Of a stretch of DNA of 64,000 nt, positions 8,554 to 19,107 are shown piece by piece. The DNA is from IMCC45349 sp047219225 (GTDB lineage: Bacteria; Bacteroidota; Bacteroidia; Flavobacteriales; Flavobacteriaceae). A program made the position numbers and the translations under genes. Within the stretch, counting starts at the first letter, position 1. The number at the start of each line of letters is the position of its first letter. The stretch covers positions 2,728,001-2,792,000 of the forward strand of contig NZ_CP178208.1 in assembly GCF_047219225.1 (NCBI RefSeq), in the 5' to 3' direction. The notes under the pieces were generated by a model, which did no database searches, had not been told where the DNA came from, and was given only the letters and a program-made list of their open reading frames with translations.

Positions 8554-11500
8554 ATGCTAAATAAAAGCATCAAATTTTTAATAGAAAACAAACTCGTTGC
8601 AGTTTTACTACTTGTCCTTTTTATTGGATGGGGAACTGTTAATGCACCTTTTAATTGGGATACAGGATTTTTGCCAAGTAACCCTGTAGCAGTAGATGCT
8701 ATTCCCGATATAGGTGAAAATCAACAAATCGTATTTACCAAGTGGGATGGTCGTTCCCCACAAGATATAGAAGACCAAATAACCTATCCATTAACCACAT
8801 CATTATTGGGTATTCCTGGAGTGAAAACCATTCGTAGTTCCTCTATGTTTGGGTTTTCAAGCATCTATATCATTTTTGAAGAGGATATAGAATTTTACTG
8901 GAGCAGAAGTCGTATTCTCGAAAAACTTAATTCCTTACCAAGTGGTTTATTACCCGAAGGTGTTAATCCAGCGTTAGGTCCAGATGCCACAGGATTAGGA
9001 CAAATATTTTGGTACACACTTGAAGGTCGTGATGAGAACGGTAATGTAACAGGTGGTTGGGATTTACACGAATTACGTAGTATTCAAGATTACTATGTTA
9101 AATATGCCTTGTCCTCTGCAAGCGGTGTTTCTGAAGTTGCATCAATTGGTGGTTATGTTCAAGAGTACCAAGTGGATGTAAACCCAGAACTAATGCGTCA
9201 ATATAACATTGGGTTACATCATATTGTTAAAGCTGTAAAAGAAAGTAATAAGGATATTGGCGCACAAACCTTGGAAATTAACCAAGCTGAATATTTAGTT
9301 CGTGGTTTGGGGTATGTAAAATCCATTTCAGATATTGAAAATGCTGTAGTTGATTCTGAAAATTTCACTTCAATAAAAATTAAAGACATTGGAAAAGTTT
9401 CATTAGGTCCAGCAACAAGACGAGGTTTATTGGATAAAGAAGGTGCTGAAGTTGTTGGTGCTGTTGTGGTGGCTCGTTATGGAGCAAACCCAATGGAAGT
9501 CATTAATAACGTAAAGGAAAAAATTAATGAATTAAGTGCAGGATTACCTTCAAAAGTTTTGGCAGATGGAAGAACATCACAAGTTACCATAGTGCCTTTT
9601 TATGACAGAACAGAATTGATACAAGAAACTTTAGGTACACTCAATGAAGCCTTAACTCTTGAAATATTGATTACCATTTTGGTTATAATCATTATGGTGT
9701 TTAATCTTCGAGCTTCTGTCTTGATTTCAGGATTATTACCAGTTGCAGTCTTAATGGTATTTATTGCGATGAAACTCTTTGGCGTCGATGCTAATATTGT
9801 CGCATTATCTGGTATTGCAATTGCTATCGGAACAATGGTCGATGTTGGTGTTATACTATCAGAAAATATCATTCGGCATTTAGATGAAGATGATGGAACA
9901 CAATCCATTAATACAGTAGTTTACAACGCAACAGCCGAAGTTTCTGGTGCAATCGTAACCGCAGTAATGACTACAATTATAAGTTTCATTCCTGTATTTA
10001 CAATGATTGGCGCTGAAGGTAAATTGTTCAGACCATTAGCATTCACAAAAACCTTTGCATTAACAGCTTCTATAATAGTAGCGTTGTTTTTAATTCCACC
10101 GTTTGCTGCATTTTTATTCAGAAAGAAAAACATCAAAAACACTTTTAAATATGTTTTAAATGGTGTTTTAATAGCATTGGGAATCGTAGCCATAGTCTAT
10201 GGATATTGGTTAGGATTAATTTTAATTGCGTTTGGGATTACAGCAGGTCTTAATCTTCAAAATAAGATAACAGACAAACAAGCGAATCTTACCAATATCA
10301 TTATTTCAGCATCAGCAATAGTGTTCCTATTAGCGGAATATTGGAGACCTTTAGGAGTTGATAAAAGTATCTTCTGGAACCTCATCTTTGTTGGTGTCAT
10401 TTGCTTTGGCTTATTGGGTGTTTTCTCATTGTTTATCAGGTATTATACTCGAATTTTAAGATGGTGTTTAGATAATAAATTACTATTTCTTTCAATTCCA
10501 ACTGCAATTGTCATTGCTGGTTTTTTCATTATGAAAAACACAGGCAAAGAATTTATGCCATCGTTAAATGAAGGTTCTTTTTTATTGATGCCTACTTCTA
10601 TGCCACATTCTGGTGTAGAAGAAAATAAACGTGTTTTACAGCAGTTAGATATGGCAGTTGCCAGTATTCCTGAAATCGAAACTGTAGTTGGAAAAGCAGG
10701 TCGTACAGAATCTGCATTAGACCCAGCACCACTATCAATGTATGAAAATGTTATTCAGTATAAGTCAGAATATATGCTGAATGAAAACCGAGAACGTCAA
10801 CGCTACAAAGTGAATAATGATGGCTTGTTTGAATTAAAAGATGGTCGATTTATCGCAAATCCAAATAATACAGAAAATGTCACCTTGAGCACAGTCGAAA
10901 GGTCTCAACTCATTCCAGACAATAATGGAGAGTTCTATCGAAATTGGAGACCTGAAATACAATCACCAGATGATATTTGGAACGAAATTGTAAAAGTGAC
11001 CAAATTACCAGGCGTAACGTCTGCACCAAAGCTACAACCTATTGAAACCCGATTGGTAATGTTGCAAACAGGAATGCGAGCACCAATGGGTATTAAAATA
11101 AAAGGGCAAGATTTAAAGCAGATTGAAGCGTTTGGAATGCGATTAGAAGATATTTTAAAACAAGCTGAAGGTGTAAAAGATGAAGCTGTTTTTGCAGACC
11201 GTATTGTAGGTAAACCCTATTTGTTAATTGATATTGATAGAGAGAAAATTGCTCGTTATGGCGTAACCATTGAGGAAGTTCAAAATGTTTTGAAAGTGGC
11301 TGTTGGTGGTATGGTATTAACACAGACAGTAGAAGGTCGTGAGCGTTATGGTGTTAGAGTTCGTTACCCAAGAGAATTAAGAGCAAATCCAACCGATTTA
11401 AAACAAATCTATGTGCCTGTTGAAAAAGGAAGCCCTATTCCTTTAAGTGAATTAGCGACTATAAAATATGAACAAGGTCCACAAGTAATTAAAAGTGAAG

Positions 11501-12261
11501 ACACTTTTTTAGTTGGCTATGTGTTATTTGATAAAATGGATGGTTTTGCAGAAGTCAATGTGGTAGAAAATGCACAAACCTTAATTCAAGAAAAGATAGA
11601 TAATGGCGAATTGGTAGTCCCAAAAGGTATTAATTACCAATTTACGGGAACGTATGAAAACCAATTAAGAGCTGAAAAAACCTTATCGGTTGTTGTGCCT
11701 TTGGCATTGGCAATTATCTTTTTAATACTGTATTTCCAATTTCGTTCGGTAGGCACATCATTAATGGTGTTTACAGGTATTGCAGTTGCTTTTGCTGGTG
11801 GTTTCTTAATGATTTGGCTCTATGGTCAAGATTGGTTTTTAAACTTTAATTTCTTTGGTGAAAATCTGCGCGATTTATTTCAAATGCACCCGATTAATTT
11901 AAGTGTAGCAGTTTGGGTTGGTTTCATTGCACTATTTGGTATCGCAACAGACGATGGAGTTGTAATGGCAACTTATTTAACACAAACATTCGATAGAAAC
12001 ACACCAGAAAATAAAAAAGAAATCAGAGCATCAGTAGTAGAAGCAGGAGAAAAACGTATTAGACCTTGTTTAATGACAACTGCTACTACAATATTGGCAT
12101 TATTACCAGTATTAACATCTACAGGAAGAGGTAGTGATATAATGACACCTATGGCAATACCAAGTTTTGGCGGAATGCTCATTGCCTTAATCACTTTGTT
12201 TGTTGTACCAGTATTGTACAGCTGGAAAGCAGAAGTTCAACTTAAAAGAACATCAAAATGA
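8554..12261 (+). CDS. cusA: CusA/CzcA-type heavy-metal RND efflux permease
   Basis: A 1235-residue proton-driven inner-membrane pump that exports Cu(I)/Ag(I) or divalent cations with an adaptor and a TolC channel. The start at 8554 gives the usual MLNKSIKFLIENKL; a TTG 18 bp upstream is less likely. Transmembrane helix 4 has the charged proton-relay region (IGTMVDVGVILSENI), and the second half has IALFGIATDDGVVMATYL. It is about 190 residues longer than E. coli CusA: part of the extra length is several more membrane segments between ~530 and 620, before the second periplasmic domain, as often seen in Bacteroidota. The TolC-family gene overlaps its stop by 4 bp, while the adaptor is encoded 5 kb downstream (17303). 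Confidence 0.9.
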   Translation: MLNKSIKFLIENKLVAVLLLVLFIGWGTVNAPFNWDTGFLPSNPVAVDAIPDIGENQQIVFTKWDGRSPQDIEDQITYPLTTSLLGIPGVKTIRSSSMFGFSSIYIIFEEDIEFYWSRSRILEKLNSLPSGLLPEGVNPALGPDATGLGQIFWYTLEGRDENGNVTGGWDLHELRSIQDYYVKYALSSASGVSEVASIGGYVQEYQVDVNPELMRQYNIGLHHIVKAVKESNKDIGAQTLEINQAEYLVRGLGYVKSISDIENAVVDSENFTSIKIKDIGKVSLGPATRRGLLDKEGAEVVGAVVVARYGANPMEVINNVKEKINELSAGLPSKVLADGRTSQVTIVPFYDRTELIQETLGTLNEALTLEILITILVIIIMVFNLRASVLISGLLPVAVLMVFIAMKLFGVDANIVALSGIAIAIGTMVDVGVILSENIIRHLDEDDGTQSINTVVYNATAEVSGAIVTAVMTTIISFIPVFTMIGAEGKLFRPLAFTKTFALTASIIVALFLIPPFAAFLFRKKNIKNTFKYVLNGVLIALGIVAIVYGYWLGLILIAFGITAGLNLQNKITDKQANLTNIIISASAIVFLLAEYWRPLGVDKSIFWNLIFVGVICFGLLGVFSLFIRYYTRILRWCLDNKLLFLSIPTAIVIAGFFIMKNTGKEFMPSLNEGSFLLMPTSMPHSGVEENKRVLQQLDMAVASIPEIETVVGKAGRTESALDPAPLSMYENVIQYKSEYMLNENRERQRYKVNNDGLFELKDGRFIANPNNTENVTLSTVERSQLIPDNNGEFYRNWRPEIQSPDDIWNEIVKVTKLPGVTSAPKLQPIETRLVMLQTGMRAPMGIKIKGQDLKQIEAFGMRLEDILKQAEGVKDEAVFADRIVGKPYLLIDIDREKIARYGVTIEEVQNVLKVAVGGMVLTQTVEGRERYGVRVRYPRELRANPTDLKQIYVPVEKGSPIPLSELATIKYEQGPQVIKSEDTFLVGYVLFDKMDGFAEVNVVENAQTLIQEKIDNGELVVPKGINYQFTGTYENQLRAEKTLSVVVPLALAIIFLILYFQFRSVGTSLMVFTGIAVAFAGGFLMIWLYGQDWFLNFNFFGENLRDLFQMHPINLSVAVWVGFIALFGIATDDGVVMATYLTQTFDRNTPENKKEIRASVVEAGEKRIRPCLMTTATTILALLPVLTSTGRGSDIMTPMAIPSFGGMLIALITLFVVPVLYSWKAEVQLKRTSK

Positions 12262-13475
12262 AAAATATAATTCTAATAATCAGCATTTTGTTTGTTTCCG
12301 CTTCCGCGAAAGCACAAGAGCTTCAATCCTACATTCAAGAAGCAGAATCAAACAATCCAGATATTCAAAAATTTGAATTGCAGTACAAAAGAGCTTCAGA
12401 AAAGGTAAAAGAGGTCAACACCATTCCTAATACCGAATTTGGAGTTGGTTATTTTGTAAGTGAACCAGAAACACGAACAGGAGCACAACGCTTTAAAGTA
12501 TCGGCTAAACAAATGTTACCGTGGTTTGGTACAATTACGTCAAGAGAAAATTATGTGAGTTCGTTAGCGAATGCTAAATATGAAGATATTGTTATCGCAA
12601 AGCGAAAACTAATGGCTTCGGTATCGCAATCCTATTATAATTTATACGCCAATAAAGCAAAGCAAGAGGTCTTAACTGAAAACATTAAACTATTAGAAAC
12701 TTATGAGACGTTGGCATTAACTTCTGTTGAGGTTGGTAAAGCATCCGCAGTAGATGTGTTGCGATTGCAAATGCGTCAAAACGAAATGCAACAATTAAAA
12801 GATGTATTGCAACAACAGTTTTTAGCAGAACAAACTAACTTCAATAATCTATTGAATAGAGATAATGATGTTACCGTGAATGTGGTAGATAGTTTAATGA
12901 TACCTTCAGAAGACTTTGATATTACTTTTGAAAATTTAGCATTACATCCTGAATTACTAAAATTTGATAAACTCTATCAATCCATAGAGCAATCAGAATT
13001 ATTGAATCAAAAACAAAGCAGTCCAATGATTGGTTTTGGATTAGATTATATCAATGTTGCTGAAAGACCAAATATGGATTTCAGCGATAACGGAAAGGAT
13101 ATTGTAATGCCAATGGTTTCGGTATCTATCCCAATTTTCAATAAGAAATATAAATCCCAAACCAAACAAAATGATTTGCAACAGCAGGAAATTACTGCTC
13201 AAAAACAGGAACGTTTAAATGCATTGGAAACGCTTTTAGACAAAGCGAATAACGAACGCATTTCTGCAAGAATAAGTTATGCTACCCAAACCAAAAACCT
13301 ACAGCAAGCCAAAGATGCAGAAGACATTCTAATAAAAAGTTACGAAACAGGAACCATTGATTTTAATGATATTTTGGATATTCAAGAGTTGCAGCTAAAG
13401 TTTCAAATGAACCAAATAGAATCTGTGAAGACCTACTATGTGCAAAGTACAATCATTAATTATTTAATTCAGTAA
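12258..13475 (+). CDS. TolC-family outer-membrane channel for the CusA pump
   Basis: A 405-residue outer-membrane efflux protein. It has a signal peptide (1-20, ending AKAQE), long amphipathic alpha-helices, and the internal duplication of outer-membrane factors (helices near 30-200 and 225-400). SYYNLYANKAKQEVL and the VGKASAVDVLRLQMRQNEMQQ region correspond to the helical barrel. The ATG lies inside the cusA stop (4-bp overlap), so translation is coupled. It should form the exit duct of a CusCBA-like complex with the permease upstream and the adaptor at 17303. Confidence 0.88.
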   Translation: MKNIILIISILFVSASAKAQELQSYIQEAESNNPDIQKFELQYKRASEKVKEVNTIPNTEFGVGYFVSEPETRTGAQRFKVSAKQMLPWFGTITSRENYVSSLANAKYEDIVIAKRKLMASVSQSYYNLYANKAKQEVLTENIKLLETYETLALTSVEVGKASAVDVLRLQMRQNEMQQLKDVLQQQFLAEQTNFNNLLNRDNDVTVNVVDSLMIPSEDFDITFENLALHPELLKFDKLYQSIEQSELLNQKQSSPMIGFGLDYINVAERPNMDFSDNGKDIVMPMVSVSIPIFNKKYKSQTKQNDLQQQEITAQKQERLNALETLLDKANNERISARISYATQTKNLQQAKDAEDILIKSYETGTIDFNDILDIQELQLKFQMNQIESVKTYYVQSTIINYLIQ

Positions 13476-13479
13476 AACA

Positions 13480-15981
13480 ATGACACACACATATCACATA
13501 CACGGAATGACCTGCAACGGTTGTCGCAGTCACGTTGAGGAAACACTTTCTAAAGTAGAAGGCGTTTCAAAAGCAACCGTCGATTTAGAAAAGGCAGAAG
13601 CTACCATAGAAATGGAATCGCATATTCCTATAGAAAAGTTTCAAGAAGCCTTAAAAAAGGATGGTGATAGATATAGCATTCATAAACAAGGTGAACAACA
13701 TCAATATTCAAAAGATAAAAAGAAAGTGCAACCCAAAGGAAAAGGCACAGGCACATTTTATTGTCCTATGCATTGCGAAGGCGATAAAACTTATGACGAA
13801 CCAGGCGATTGTCCTGTTTGCGGAATGGATTTGGTGGAAGAACAAAATCTATCCACAACTTCAGCAGAACAATGGACGTGTCCTATGCATCCAGAAATCA
13901 TTAAAGACGAAGCAGGTTCGTGTCCTATTTGTGGGATGGATTTAGTACCAATGGAAGCAGATAGTTCAGCAGAGGAAAAAACGTATAAAAAACTTTTAAA
14001 GAAGTTTTGGATTGCAACCGCATTCACCTTACCAATTTTTTTAATTGCAATGAGCGAAATGCTCAATAACAATCCATTGTATGATATAATGGTACAAAAA
14101 AATTGGAATTGGATTCAGTTTGTTTTATCCATTCCAGTTGTCTTTTACGCTACGTGGATGTTCTTTGAGCGTGCTTATAGAAGCATAAAAACGTGGAATC
14201 TCAATATGTTTACGCTCATTGGAATTGGTGCAGGCGTAGCGTGGTCGTTTAGTGTTTTTGGTATGTTCTTTCCAGACGTATTTCCAAGTCAATTTAAAAC
14301 TGAATCAGGCGCAGTTCACGTTTATTTTGAAGCAGCAACGGTAATTCTAACATTGGTGCTTTTAGGTCAATTGTTAGAAGCTCGTGCACATAGTAAAACC
14401 AATTCGGCAGTAAAAGAACTGTTGAAATTAGCACCTAATAAGGCCATAAAAATAGTAGATGGCGAAGAAGTTGAAGTCAGTATTGACGAGATAGAACTTA
14501 ATGATATTCTAAAAGTGAAACCAGGCGATAAAATTCCTGTGGATGGTGTGATAACTGAAGGCGAAACAACTATTGACGAATCAATGATTACAGGAGAACC
14601 TATTCCAGTAAACAAGGCTGAAAATGATAAAGTAAGTAGCGGAACAATTAATGGGAATCAATCCTTTTTAATGAAAGCCGAAAAGGTAGGAAGTGATACG
14701 CTATTATCGCAAATCATTCATATGGTTAATGATGCCAGTAGAAGTCGTGCACCTATTCAAAATTTAGCTGATAAAGTTTCGGGTTATTTCGTGCCAGTTG
14801 TAGTTATCATTTCGGTACTCACTTTTATTATATGGTCAATTTGGGGTCCAGAACCTGCATACGTCTATGCGTTGGTCAATGCAATTGCAGTTCTCATCAT
14901 TGCTTGTCCTTGTGCTTTAGGTTTAGCAACACCAATGTCTGTAATGGTTGGTGTGGGTAAAGGTGCTCAAAATGGTGTATTGATTAAAAATGCTGAAGCT
15001 CTTGAAAAAATGGATAAGGTAAATACGCTTATCGTTGACAAGACAGGAACAATTACCGAAGGAAAACCAACAGTTGAAACCGTTGGTGCTTTTAATGCTG
15101 CTTTAAGCGAAAAAGAAGTGTTACAATACATCGTTTCATTAAATACCAATAGCGAACATCCTTTGGCAAAAGCGACAGTTAAATATGGCAAAGAACACAA
15201 CGCAGAAATTTTAAAGTCCGAAGATTTTAGTGCAGTCACAGGAAAAGGTGTTGAAGCGACCATAAAAGATAAAAAAGTAGCATTAGGTAATCCTAAAATG
15301 ATGGAATATGTGAAAGCAGAAATTGCTTCTAAAATGAAAGACGAAGCGAAATCTTACCAAAAACAAGGCAAAACAGTTTCTTATTTGTCAATAGATGAAA
15401 CCGTCGTTGGATATGTAGTTATAGGCGATAAGATAAAAGAAACAAGTGCTAAAGCCATTAAAGCACTTCAAGATAAAGGGATTGATGTAATAATGCTGAC
15501 AGGCGATAATCACGATACAGCACAAGCAGTAGCATCAGAACTAAATCTTGCAGATTTTAAAGCCAGTATGCTACCAGAAGACAAACTCAAAGAAGTAGAG
15601 AAACTGCAAGAAAAAGGAAAAGTAGTTGCTATGGCAGGTGATGGAATTAATGATGCACCAGCATTGGCAAAAAGTGATGTAGGTATTGCAATGGGTACGG
15701 GAACAGATGTAGCGATAGAAAGTGCAATGATAACACTCGTAAAAGGCGATTTACACGGTATTGTAAAAGCAAAAAATTTAAGTAATGCTGTAATGAAGAA
15801 CATTAAGCAAAACCTATTTTTTGCACTTATCTACAACACTTTAGGTGTGCCTATTGCAGCAGGTGTGTTGTTTCCATTCTTCGGAATATTACTCTCGCCA
15901 ATGATAGCGGCTTTGGCTATGAGTTTTAGCTCTGTTTCGGTAATAGCAAACGCATTACGATTAAGAACAATTAAAGTATAA
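13480..15981 (+). CDS. copA: Copper-translocating P1B-type ATPase with HMA and two HMBD modules
   Basis: An 833-residue copper exporter. Domains in order: HMA metal-binding domain (1-70, GMTCNGC), two heavy-metal-binding domains of the CPM(H)-x-CP-x-CGMDL type (~94-118 and 132-156), eight membrane helices, the actuator loop TGE-type region (MITGEPIP), the metal site CPCALGLATP (C476, C478; the P1B-1 Cu(I) signature), phosphorylation site DKTGT at D520, SEHPLAKA, and GDGINDAPAL. The last helices carry NTLGVPIAAG and MAALAMSFSSVSV-like residues as in CopA. The gene is 4 bp behind the TolC gene. It removes Cu(I) from the cytoplasm, complementing the Cus pump, which clears the periplasm. Confidence 0.92.
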   Translation: MTHTYHIHGMTCNGCRSHVEETLSKVEGVSKATVDLEKAEATIEMESHIPIEKFQEALKKDGDRYSIHKQGEQHQYSKDKKKVQPKGKGTGTFYCPMHCEGDKTYDEPGDCPVCGMDLVEEQNLSTTSAEQWTCPMHPEIIKDEAGSCPICGMDLVPMEADSSAEEKTYKKLLKKFWIATAFTLPIFLIAMSEMLNNNPLYDIMVQKNWNWIQFVLSIPVVFYATWMFFERAYRSIKTWNLNMFTLIGIGAGVAWSFSVFGMFFPDVFPSQFKTESGAVHVYFEAATVILTLVLLGQLLEARAHSKTNSAVKELLKLAPNKAIKIVDGEEVEVSIDEIELNDILKVKPGDKIPVDGVITEGETTIDESMITGEPIPVNKAENDKVSSGTINGNQSFLMKAEKVGSDTLLSQIIHMVNDASRSRAPIQNLADKVSGYFVPVVVIISVLTFIIWSIWGPEPAYVYALVNAIAVLIIACPCALGLATPMSVMVGVGKGAQNGVLIKNAEALEKMDKVNTLIVDKTGTITEGKPTVETVGAFNAALSEKEVLQYIVSLNTNSEHPLAKATVKYGKEHNAEILKSEDFSAVTGKGVEATIKDKKVALGNPKMMEYVKAEIASKMKDEAKSYQKQGKTVSYLSIDETVVGYVVIGDKIKETSAKAIKALQDKGIDVIMLTGDNHDTAQAVASELNLADFKASMLPEDKLKEVEKLQEKGKVVAMAGDGINDAPALAKSDVGIAMGTGTDVAIESAMITLVKGDLHGIVKAKNLSNAVMKNIKQNLFFALIYNTLGVPIAAGVLFPFFGILLSPMIAALAMSFSSVSVIANALRLRTIKV

Positions 15982-15998
15982 CTATAAATAAAAAACTA

Positions 15999-16586
15999 AT
16001 GAAAAATCTAACCCTATTAATTGTCATAATGCTTACAATAGTGAGTTGCAAAAATGAAAAATCAAGTTCGGAAGAGCAAAAACACAATCATAACTCTGAA
16101 ACCGAAAAAGTTGAGCAGTCCAAGAAAAAACCGTTAAGTCCACATACCGAAACGATGGCAATGATAGGTGATGCTCATATTCATATTGATTATTCATCAC
16201 CAGGAGTAAGAGATAGAATCATCTTTGGTGGTTTGGTTGGTTATGACCAAGTATGGCAGGCTGGAGCGCATATGGCGACTTGGATAGAGACCAATAAAGA
16301 TTTAATCATAAATGGAGAGACCCTACCTAAAGGGAAATATGGTTTTTTTACAATTCCATCAAAAGACGACTGGACAGTGATGATTAATAAAAACTGGGAG
16401 CAACACGGTAAAGACGAATATGACGAAAAAGATGATGTAATTCGATTCAAAATAACACCAACATTATCAGAAGAAATCACAGAACATTTAGAATATAAGG
16501 TCAACAAAATTGATGATAAAAGCGGAATTATTTCGATGGCTTGGGAAAAAGTTAAAATCGAGTTCCCATTTGCAATAAAAAATTAG
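15999..16586 (+). CDS. DUF2911 lipoprotein
   Basis: A 195-residue predicted lipoprotein: the signal ends at VSCKNEK with the lipobox Cys at ~17, followed by a Ser/His-rich linker. The body contains the DUF2911 hallmarks SPHTETMAMIG, HIHIDYSSPGVRDR and WRxGA-like VWQAGAHMATW, and the terminal LEYKVNKIDDKSG. DUF2911 proteins are common envelope proteins in Bacteroidota with no known activity. The position inside the copper operon, with 3 bp to the PepSY gene, suggests a periplasmic role in copper handling; this is context only. Confidence 0.75.
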   Translation: MKNLTLLIVIMLTIVSCKNEKSSSEEQKHNHNSETEKVEQSKKKPLSPHTETMAMIGDAHIHIDYSSPGVRDRIIFGGLVGYDQVWQAGAHMATWIETNKDLIINGETLPKGKYGFFTIPSKDDWTVMINKNWEQHGKDEYDEKDDVIRFKITPTLSEEITEHLEYKVNKIDDKSGIISMAWEKVKIEFPFAIKN

Positions 16587-16589
16587 AAA

Positions 16590-17300
16590 ATGGTAAACAG
16601 GCATACAGCTTTAAAAATTAGAAAAACACACAGGTATTTGGGTCTCTTTTTAGGGATTCAATTCCTGTTTTGGACTATTAGTGGTTTATACTTTAGTTGG
16701 ACAAACATCGACGAAATACACGGAGACCAATTTAAAAACTTGGACTATCAACCCAAAGCATTTAATAGTTTAATAAGTCCTTCAGAAATGGATGTTCCAG
16801 ATGGTATAAAGACTATTGAATTAAGAGATATTGATAATGCACCGTACTATTGGATAAATAAAGAGCAATTGTACAATGCTTTAGATGGAATGCCAAAAAG
16901 TAGTATTACGCAGGATGAGGCACTCTATATTGCCAAAAACCATATGAAGAGTGGTTTAGAGGTAGAATCTGTTGAGCAAATTACTGAAACTGGAAAACAC
17001 CACGAGTATCGAGAAAAACTACTACCTGCTTATGTTATCTCATATAAAACAGATGAAGCACTAAAAGCATACGTTTCTGTAAGCGACGGAAAATTTCAAA
17101 CCGTAAGACATCGTTCTTGGCGTTGGTTTGATTTTTTATGGATGACACATACAATGGATTATGAAGGCAGAGACAATTTCAATACCATTGTTTTGAGAGC
17201 CTTTTCACTTTTAGGATTAATAACCGTTTTAAGTGGATTTTTACTATGGTACACGTCTTCACCTTCGATTAGGAAGTTAATTAAAAGAAAAAATAAATAG
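16590..17300 (+). CDS. PepSY-domain membrane protein
   Basis: A 236-residue inner-membrane protein with one helix near the N terminus (~18-38, GLFLGIQFLFWTISGLYFSW), an extracytoplasmic PepSY-like region (~95-175) and a second helix near 205-228 (LRAFSLLGLITVLSGFLLWY). PepSY-associated membrane proteins frequently accompany iron or copper uptake and reduction systems. Conserved His pairs (RHRSWRWFDFLWMTHTMDY) could bind haem or metal, but this is a suggestion. It is tightly packed between DUF2911 and the CusB-like adaptor. Confidence 0.7.
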   Translation: MVNRHTALKIRKTHRYLGLFLGIQFLFWTISGLYFSWTNIDEIHGDQFKNLDYQPKAFNSLISPSEMDVPDGIKTIELRDIDNAPYYWINKEQLYNALDGMPKSSITQDEALYIAKNHMKSGLEVESVEQITETGKHHEYREKLLPAYVISYKTDEALKAYVSVSDGKFQTVRHRSWRWFDFLWMTHTMDYEGRDNFNTIVLRAFSLLGLITVLSGFLLWYTSSPSIRKLIKRKNK

Positions 17301-17302
17301 GA

Positions 17303-19075
17303 ATGAAAAAGTATATAATTTATATCGGAATATTAGTAGTTGGTTTACTATTAGGTTGGTTGATTTTTGGTAATTCGTCAAATGAAAATACAAAACAAAA
17401 TCAATCTGAATCAGTAAAAACCAATCAAATGTGGACGTGCTCTATGCATCCGCAGATTATGAAACCAGAACCAGGCGATTGTCCTATTTGTGGTATGGAT
17501 TTAATTCCTGCGGAAAGCGGAAGTGATGGCTTAATGGCAGACCAATTTAAACTAACAGAAAATGCGATGGCATTAGCCAATATTCAAACAACTGTTGTAG
17601 GCAAGGGAAATGTTGAAGGCAACACCATAAAGTTATCTGGTAAAATTGCTGAAAACGAAGAAGCCAATGCAGTACAGGTAAGTTATTTCGCTGGAAGAAT
17701 TGAACGTTTGAATGTGAGTTTTACAGGCGAAGAAGTTCGTAAAGGTCAATTATTGGCAACCATTTATTCGCCAGAACTCTATGCAGCACAACAAGAATTA
17801 ATCACAGCAGCTTCTTTAAAAGAATCTCAACCTGCTTTATACAAAGCAGTCCGTAATAAATTGAAATTATGGAAACTCTCTGAAAATCAAATCAACCAGA
17901 TTGAAGAAACAGGAAAAGTAAAAGAAAACTTTCCTGTTTATGCAACCGTTTCGGGTACTGTTACAGAAAAATTGGTAGAGCAAGGCGATTACATCAAACA
18001 AGGACAACCCTTATTAAAAATTGCCAATCTCAACACAGTTTGGGGAAACTTTGATGTGTATGAAAATCAGATTGACCGCTTTAAAAAAGGACAGGAAGTG
18101 ATGATAACAACCAATGCTTATCCTAATAAAGAGTTTAAAGGTAAAGTTGATTTCATTGACCCAGTTTTAAACACGAAAACAAGAACTGTAACCTTACGTG
18201 TTGTTTTAAGCAATAAGGACGATGTATTTAAACCAGGGATGTTTGTAACCGCAAATATTGAAGGCAGTACAGCTAAAAATGATGAAGTATTATCAATTCC
18301 TGCATCTTCTGTATTATGGACAGGTGAACGTTCTGTGGTATACCTTAAAACAAATCCAGACCAACCTATTTTTGAAATGCGTGAAATTAAATTAGGCAAT
18401 CAAATTGGTAATGAATATGAAGTTGTAGAAGGTTTATTTGTTGGAAATGAAATAGTGACTAACGGAACATTTACGGTTGATGCAGCAGCACAATTACAAG
18501 GCAAAAAGTCTATGATGAATAAAGATGGTGGTAAAGTAATGACTGGACACGAAGGTCATTTAGGTATGGATAACAATGCATCTAACAAAGAAAGTGACCA
18601 CACTAATATGAATGAGCGTTTGGAAGTATCAGAGAAATTTCAACAACAGTTAAATAGTGTTTACAATGCGTATATCAATTTAAAAGATGCTTTAGTAAAA
18701 GAAGATTCAATAAGTACTTCAGCAAACGCAACAACTTTATTAAATAAATTGAACAAAGTAGATATGAAATTGTTGTCAGATAATAAGGCGCATAACCATT
18801 GGATGTCATTAGAAGGCGAAATAAAATCTTCTGCAACTTCAATTTCTGAAACGTCCGATATAAAATCACAAAGAGACCATTTTAAACATTTATCATCACA
18901 TCTAATCAATGCTGTACAACTATTTGGTATCAATGAAAAGGTCTATGTAGAATTTTGTCCAATGGCAGATAACAATAATGGTGCTTATTGGTTAAGCAAA
19001 GAAGAAAAAGTAATCAATCCATACTTTGGCGAAGCAATGCTAACCTGTGGTGAAGTAAAACAAGTAATAGAATAA
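17303..19075 (+). CDS. cusB: CusB-type efflux adaptor with HMBD and C-terminal DUF3347
   Basis: A 590-residue periplasmic adaptor linking the CusA permease to TolC. Residues 7-24 are a membrane anchor; ~45-70 form a heavy-metal-binding domain (WTCSMHPQIMKPEPGDCPICG); ~100-390 carry the adaptor fold with beta-barrel, lipoyl halves and helical hairpin (VRKGQLLATIYSPEL, GDYIKQGQPLLKI, TRTVTLRVVL). After a His-rich linker (~408-440) comes a DUF3347 domain (~445-590, FCPMADNNNGAYWLSK). The domain string HMBD-adaptor-DUF3347 is characteristic of Bacteroidota Cus systems; the terminal domain probably binds copper. It is encoded separately from the permease, with five genes between. Confidence 0.88.
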   Translation: MKKYIIYIGILVVGLLLGWLIFGNSSNENTKQNQSESVKTNQMWTCSMHPQIMKPEPGDCPICGMDLIPAESGSDGLMADQFKLTENAMALANIQTTVVGKGNVEGNTIKLSGKIAENEEANAVQVSYFAGRIERLNVSFTGEEVRKGQLLATIYSPELYAAQQELITAASLKESQPALYKAVRNKLKLWKLSENQINQIEETGKVKENFPVYATVSGTVTEKLVEQGDYIKQGQPLLKIANLNTVWGNFDVYENQIDRFKKGQEVMITTNAYPNKEFKGKVDFIDPVLNTKTRTVTLRVVLSNKDDVFKPGMFVTANIEGSTAKNDEVLSIPASSVLWTGERSVVYLKTNPDQPIFEMREIKLGNQIGNEYEVVEGLFVGNEIVTNGTFTVDAAAQLQGKKSMMNKDGGKVMTGHEGHLGMDNNASNKESDHTNMNERLEVSEKFQQQLNSVYNAYINLKDALVKEDSISTSANATTLLNKLNKVDMKLLSDNKAHNHWMSLEGEIKSSATSISETSDIKSQRDHFKHLSSHLINAVQLFGINEKVYVEFCPMADNNNGAYWLSKEEKVINPYFGEAMLTCGEVKQVIE

Positions 19076-19107
19076 TAAATCAAGTAATAACAATTAAATT
19101 TTAAACA